NCBI GenBank assembly: GCA_003956705.1
Contig: QZCP01000334.1
Span: forward strand, 489,718-553,717
DNA length: 64,000 bases
Direction of reading: 5' to 3'
Source: Brevipalpus yothersi
Lineage: Eukaryota; Arthropoda; Arachnida; Trombidiformes; Tenuipalpidae
Shown in pieces: positions 61,541-64,000 of this stretch. Below the pieces are notes generated by a model. It saw only the letters and a program-made list of their open reading frames with translations. It ran no database searches and was not told the DNA's origin. The position numbers were made by a program, and so were the translations under genes. Position 1 is the first letter of the stretch. Every line of letters starts with the position of its first letter.

Positions 61541-63133
61541 ATGAGCGAAATTGATAAGAGCAAACTTGAAATCAGCGAATCAAGCTGGACCACTCTAGGA
61601 GGGCGGCTCCAATCTAAGATAAGATCTTCATTTTATAGAGTCCTGTTTTTGGATCAAAATCAGTTCAAGTTCGAACAGGCTATAGTGAATATGAATGATG
61701 AGAATATTCTTTCAAATAAAGGGGTGCCTTTGAAGTGTGTTGATGGTTACATTCATCGTCGTAAGCGTACATATAATGACACTGTCTATTGGAGGTGTAT
61801 AGAGCCAATGTGCCCAGGAAAAGTGACCACAATCAACGGAATAGTAATCTCAGGTCCCAAAGATCACTATCATGAACCTAGTTCAGGGCAGTTCATCACT
61901 AGAAAGCAGCGGAATATGGTGAAAAAAGAAGCAACCTCGAATCCATCTAGAAAATGTCGAGATATATATGATACAACTAATACTGAGCTGATCAATAGTT
62001 TGCCATATGATCAAGATTTGATTGGTACGAATTTGAGACCATTCGATGGTCTGAAATCCACAATATGTAGGATGAAAAGAATACATTATCCACCTCTTCC
62101 GAGAGCTTTACCTGATCTAATGATACCTGACACTTTTAAAGTAACAAGAAAATATGAAAAGTTCCTCCTTATCGATAATAATGAGATCGAAGATAGAATA
62201 ATAATATTTGGTACACCATCTTTCCTGAAATTATTGTGTCAAGAAAAAAGAATTTACGCTGATGGAACTTTCAAATGTGTACCGAAATTCTTCAATTCAC
62301 TTTATACATTTCATGTGCTGAAAGATGGCATAATGTTAACAGTTCTATACTGCCTACTCATCAAAAGAACGCTCCAAACTTATATCAATATATTGAGAAT
62401 GATTCAGGATTTATGTATTGAGTATGGATTGATTTTCGATCCACATTCGTTCACGATAGATTTTGAGAAAGCTATGATCTCCGCTATCAACGTTGTTTTC
62501 CCACGAGCAAATATACTTGGATGCTTGTTTCACTACAGCCAGTGTCTTAGAAGAAAAGTTCAGAAGCTTGGACTAGTTCCTCAGTATGCAGAGAACAATG
62601 GAAGGAACGATATTCAAAAAGCGATTAGGAGAGTGGCTGCTTTGGCTTTCATGAAATTGGAAGATCTGGATGAAACTTTCGAAGAAATAGTGATAGAAGC
62701 TCCAGAAGATCCTTTGCTTGATCGATTCATGAAATATTTCTTCGATAATTTCTTCAAAACTACAGCAAGATTCAAGCGAGAGACCTGGAATCATTTCTCA
62801 AATGGTGGACCTAGAACTAATAATCATGTAGAAGGATGGCATCATTCATTCAATATGCGTATTGGAAGGAGTCATGCAAATATTTGGTTCTTCCTGGAAA
62901 AAGTTCTCGATCAACAAGAAATATTTGAGAATAATTTGCTAATAGCAAGACAAGGGAATCGAGTCACTCAGCGTGTTCCAAAGAATGTTCTAAGAGATAA
63001 AAGAATTGAGCATCAGAAGCTTAAGTATGAGCAAGGACAGCTCACGAGACTACAATTCATTGACTCGATTAGATATAATTTTTCGATGAATATTCCAATA
63101 CAGAATGTTAATGATACTGATGAACAAATGTGA
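61541..63133 (+). CDS. MULE transposase with FLYWCH zinc finger, 530 aa
   Basis: Cut-and-paste DNA transposase of the Mutator superfamily, expected to bind its own ends and excise and insert the element in the nucleus. The first ATG at 61541 gives 530 aa. Met51 at 61691 is an equally good start, because the first 50 residues precede any domain. Residues about 61-114 form a FLYWCH-type zinc finger (DGYIHRRK, YWRC with Cys86, Cys91, and His109-x-His111). The MULE catalytic core follows: Asp241 in YADGTF, Asp307 in TIDFEKA and Glu431 in NNHVEGWH give the DDE triad. A GCLFHYSQ block (Cys328, His331) lies between the second and third residues. All catalytic residues are intact and there is no internal stop. 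The gene could be active, or kept by a host role; intact ends favour an active or recently active element. Confidence 0.92.
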   Translation: MSEIDKSKLEISESSWTTLGGRLQSKIRSSFYRVLFLDQNQFKFEQAIVNMNDENILSNKGVPLKCVDGYIHRRKRTYNDTVYWRCIEPMCPGKVTTINGIVISGPKDHYHEPSSGQFITRKQRNMVKKEATSNPSRKCRDIYDTTNTELINSLPYDQDLIGTNLRPFDGLKSTICRMKRIHYPPLPRALPDLMIPDTFKVTRKYEKFLLIDNNEIEDRIIIFGTPSFLKLLCQEKRIYADGTFKCVPKFFNSLYTFHVLKDGIMLTVLYCLLIKRTLQTYINILRMIQDLCIEYGLIFDPHSFTIDFEKAMISAINVVFPRANILGCLFHYSQCLRRKVQKLGLVPQYAENNGRNDIQKAIRRVAALAFMKLEDLDETFEEIVIEAPEDPLLDRFMKYFFDNFFKTTARFKRETWNHFSNGGPRTNNHVEGWHHSFNMRIGRSHANIWFFLEKVLDQQEIFENNLLIARQGNRVTQRVPKNVLRDKRIEHQKLKYEQGQLTRLQFIDSIRYNFSMNIPIQNVNDTDEQM

Positions 63134-63345
63134 AGGGTTGCTTACATGAATTCATCCAACAATTGAATCAATAATCACTATCTTTGTCTTAATTCTTGGG
63201 CCTCATGCTTATTTTTTCCATCAACTACTGAGCTTTGTTCTTTCTTTGAATTGCTGATGATCAAAAATTTGAATTAGAATGGCAAAAAAATGTATGTGTA
63301 TGATGTGTGCGAATATTAAGAATTCGAATGATAATCAAACAGCTC

Positions 63346-63414
<69 letters not shown>

Positions 63415-63790
63415 CATCGCTAGTTATTCAATAGGATTGGCCAAGAGCTATCCGAGATTTAGATGAACTGATTAGAAAACAAATCACGATTGGTTGAGAA
63501 CTCAGATTTTTTAAGATAGAAAATTTACTCACCAATAGTGCCTCTTGAGATAATCAATGTCTATGATAACTCTTGACCAATAGTACTTGATCACTTAACA
63601 ACATATTGGCTTACTTCTATCAACGCAATACATCGACTAGTATGCTAATAGTTTTCCAATAATTGATCAAAAATAATTGATTTCAATTGTTGAACAACAT
63701 CCGTAGATTTCCTATTGTTAGCTATCTTCGATTTTGCTTAAATGAATTTTGCTCAAGAAAATTTTGCGCTTATGAGTTTAGCTGTTCTGA
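63134..63790 (+). other. MULE 3' non-coding region
   Basis: Non-coding part of the element between transposase stop and right terminal repeat. It contains the CT tract at 63351-63411. No AATAAA was seen inside it; the nearest is at 63902-63907, outside the element. Confidence 0.7.
63351..63411. repeat. (CT)n microsatellite inside the MULE
   Basis: About 61 bp of pure CT lying between the transposase stop and the right terminal repeat. Confidence 0.95.
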
Positions 63791-63814
63791 TTTTAGCTGT
63801 TTTGACACCTTACC
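63791..63814 (-). repeat. MULE right terminal inverted repeat
   Basis: Reads TTTTAGCTGTTTTG...CCTTACC on the + strand; its reverse complement matches 61497-61520 at 20 of 24 positions. Confidence 0.85.
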
Positions 63815-63822
63815 GGAGAATG
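63815..63822. repeat. Target-site duplication, right copy
   Basis: GGAGAATG, identical to 61489-61496, immediately outside the right terminal repeat. Confidence 0.8.
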
Positions 63823-64000
63823 AAGTGAAAGAGAGCAAGAGAGAGACAGAGAGAGATCGGCAAGCCGAATGAGATTAGGATGAAGTGTGATGAAGAAGGA
63901 GAATAAAAGTGATGGGAGAAGAGGGAGAAAGAAAGGAAAAGAGATATATCGAGGGAGGACATTGAAAGAAAGAAGAGAGCAGTTATGTGCAATGATGGGG

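Larger units (their letters stand above)
61497..63814 (+). mobile_element. Complete Mutator-like element (MULE, FLYWCH/Phantom-type), 2318 bp
   Basis: The element is bounded by 24-bp terminal inverted repeats (61497-61520 and 63791-63814, 20 of 24 positions matching when one is reverse-complemented, the inner 14 perfect) and by an 8-bp direct repeat (GGAGAATG). It carries one uninterrupted transposase gene on the + strand. The 5' non-coding part is very short (20 bp from the repeat to the first ATG, 170 bp to the second). The 3' non-coding part is about 680 bp and contains a 61-bp CT tract. A tandem TTTAGCTGTT motif (near 63778 and 63792) forms a subterminal duplication at the 3' end. The open reading frame, matching ends and perfect duplication suggest a fairly recent insertion. 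It probably sits in the dve intron in the sense orientation. Confidence 0.85.

Overview
The window is nuclear DNA of an animal, most likely an arthropod and possibly a mite or other chelicerate. The grounds are spliced genes with GT-AG introns, AT-rich sequence, long (GA)n/(CT)n microsatellites, and protein families of animal development: a dally-class glypican, a SATB/Dve-type ULD-CMP homeobox cofactor and a peptide-type GPCR. The mite placement is an inference from general style; no diagnostic sequence fixes the species. Two runs of N (34300-35054 and 47903-48276) are assembly gaps, both flanked by GA/CT repeats.

Layout. 1-6878: no recognisable gene, microsatellite-rich. 6879-17948 (minus): a six-exon glypican of the GPC3/5-dally class, 718 aa, with a signal peptide, 12 cysteines, a furin-like site, acidic Ser-Gly glycosaminoglycan sites and a GPI-type tail. 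19730-20872 (plus): an intronless secreted M12B metalloprotease. 24514-25944 (minus): an intronless rhodopsin-class GPCR with several non-canonical motifs. 27819-28019 (minus): a weak small-ORF candidate. 29078-30559 (minus): an intronless BDP1 (TFIIIB B'' subunit) with its SANT domain almost at the C-terminus. 30560-45387: nearly 15 kb with no supported exon, including a GC-rich palindromic island near 42.5-42.8 kb. 45388-54080 (plus): three exons that join in phase into a SATB/Dve ULD-CMP domain. The homeodomain exons are not in the window, so the gene must continue past 64000. 61497-63814 (plus): a complete Mutator-like element with 24-bp terminal inverted repeats, an 8-bp target-site duplication and an uninterrupted 530-codon FLYWCH-MULE transposase. 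It probably lies in the downstream dve intron.

The genes do not form an operon or a pathway cluster; they are ordinary neighbours. The glypican (Wnt/Hh/BMP co-receptor class) and dve (chromatin and patterning factor) are developmental genes with multi-kilobase introns. The metalloprotease, GPCR and BDP1 are intronless. The best-supported new observation is the MULE, whose termini, duplication and transposase can all be read from the sequence. Others worth checking are a perfect 26-bp hairpin at 23271-23351, a GC-rich palindrome cluster at 42516-42826, a metalloprotease with a changed zinc-site glycine, a glypican lacking the first two family cysteines, a large Ser/Gly insert in the dve ULD, and a purine/pyrimidine strand bias in introns.
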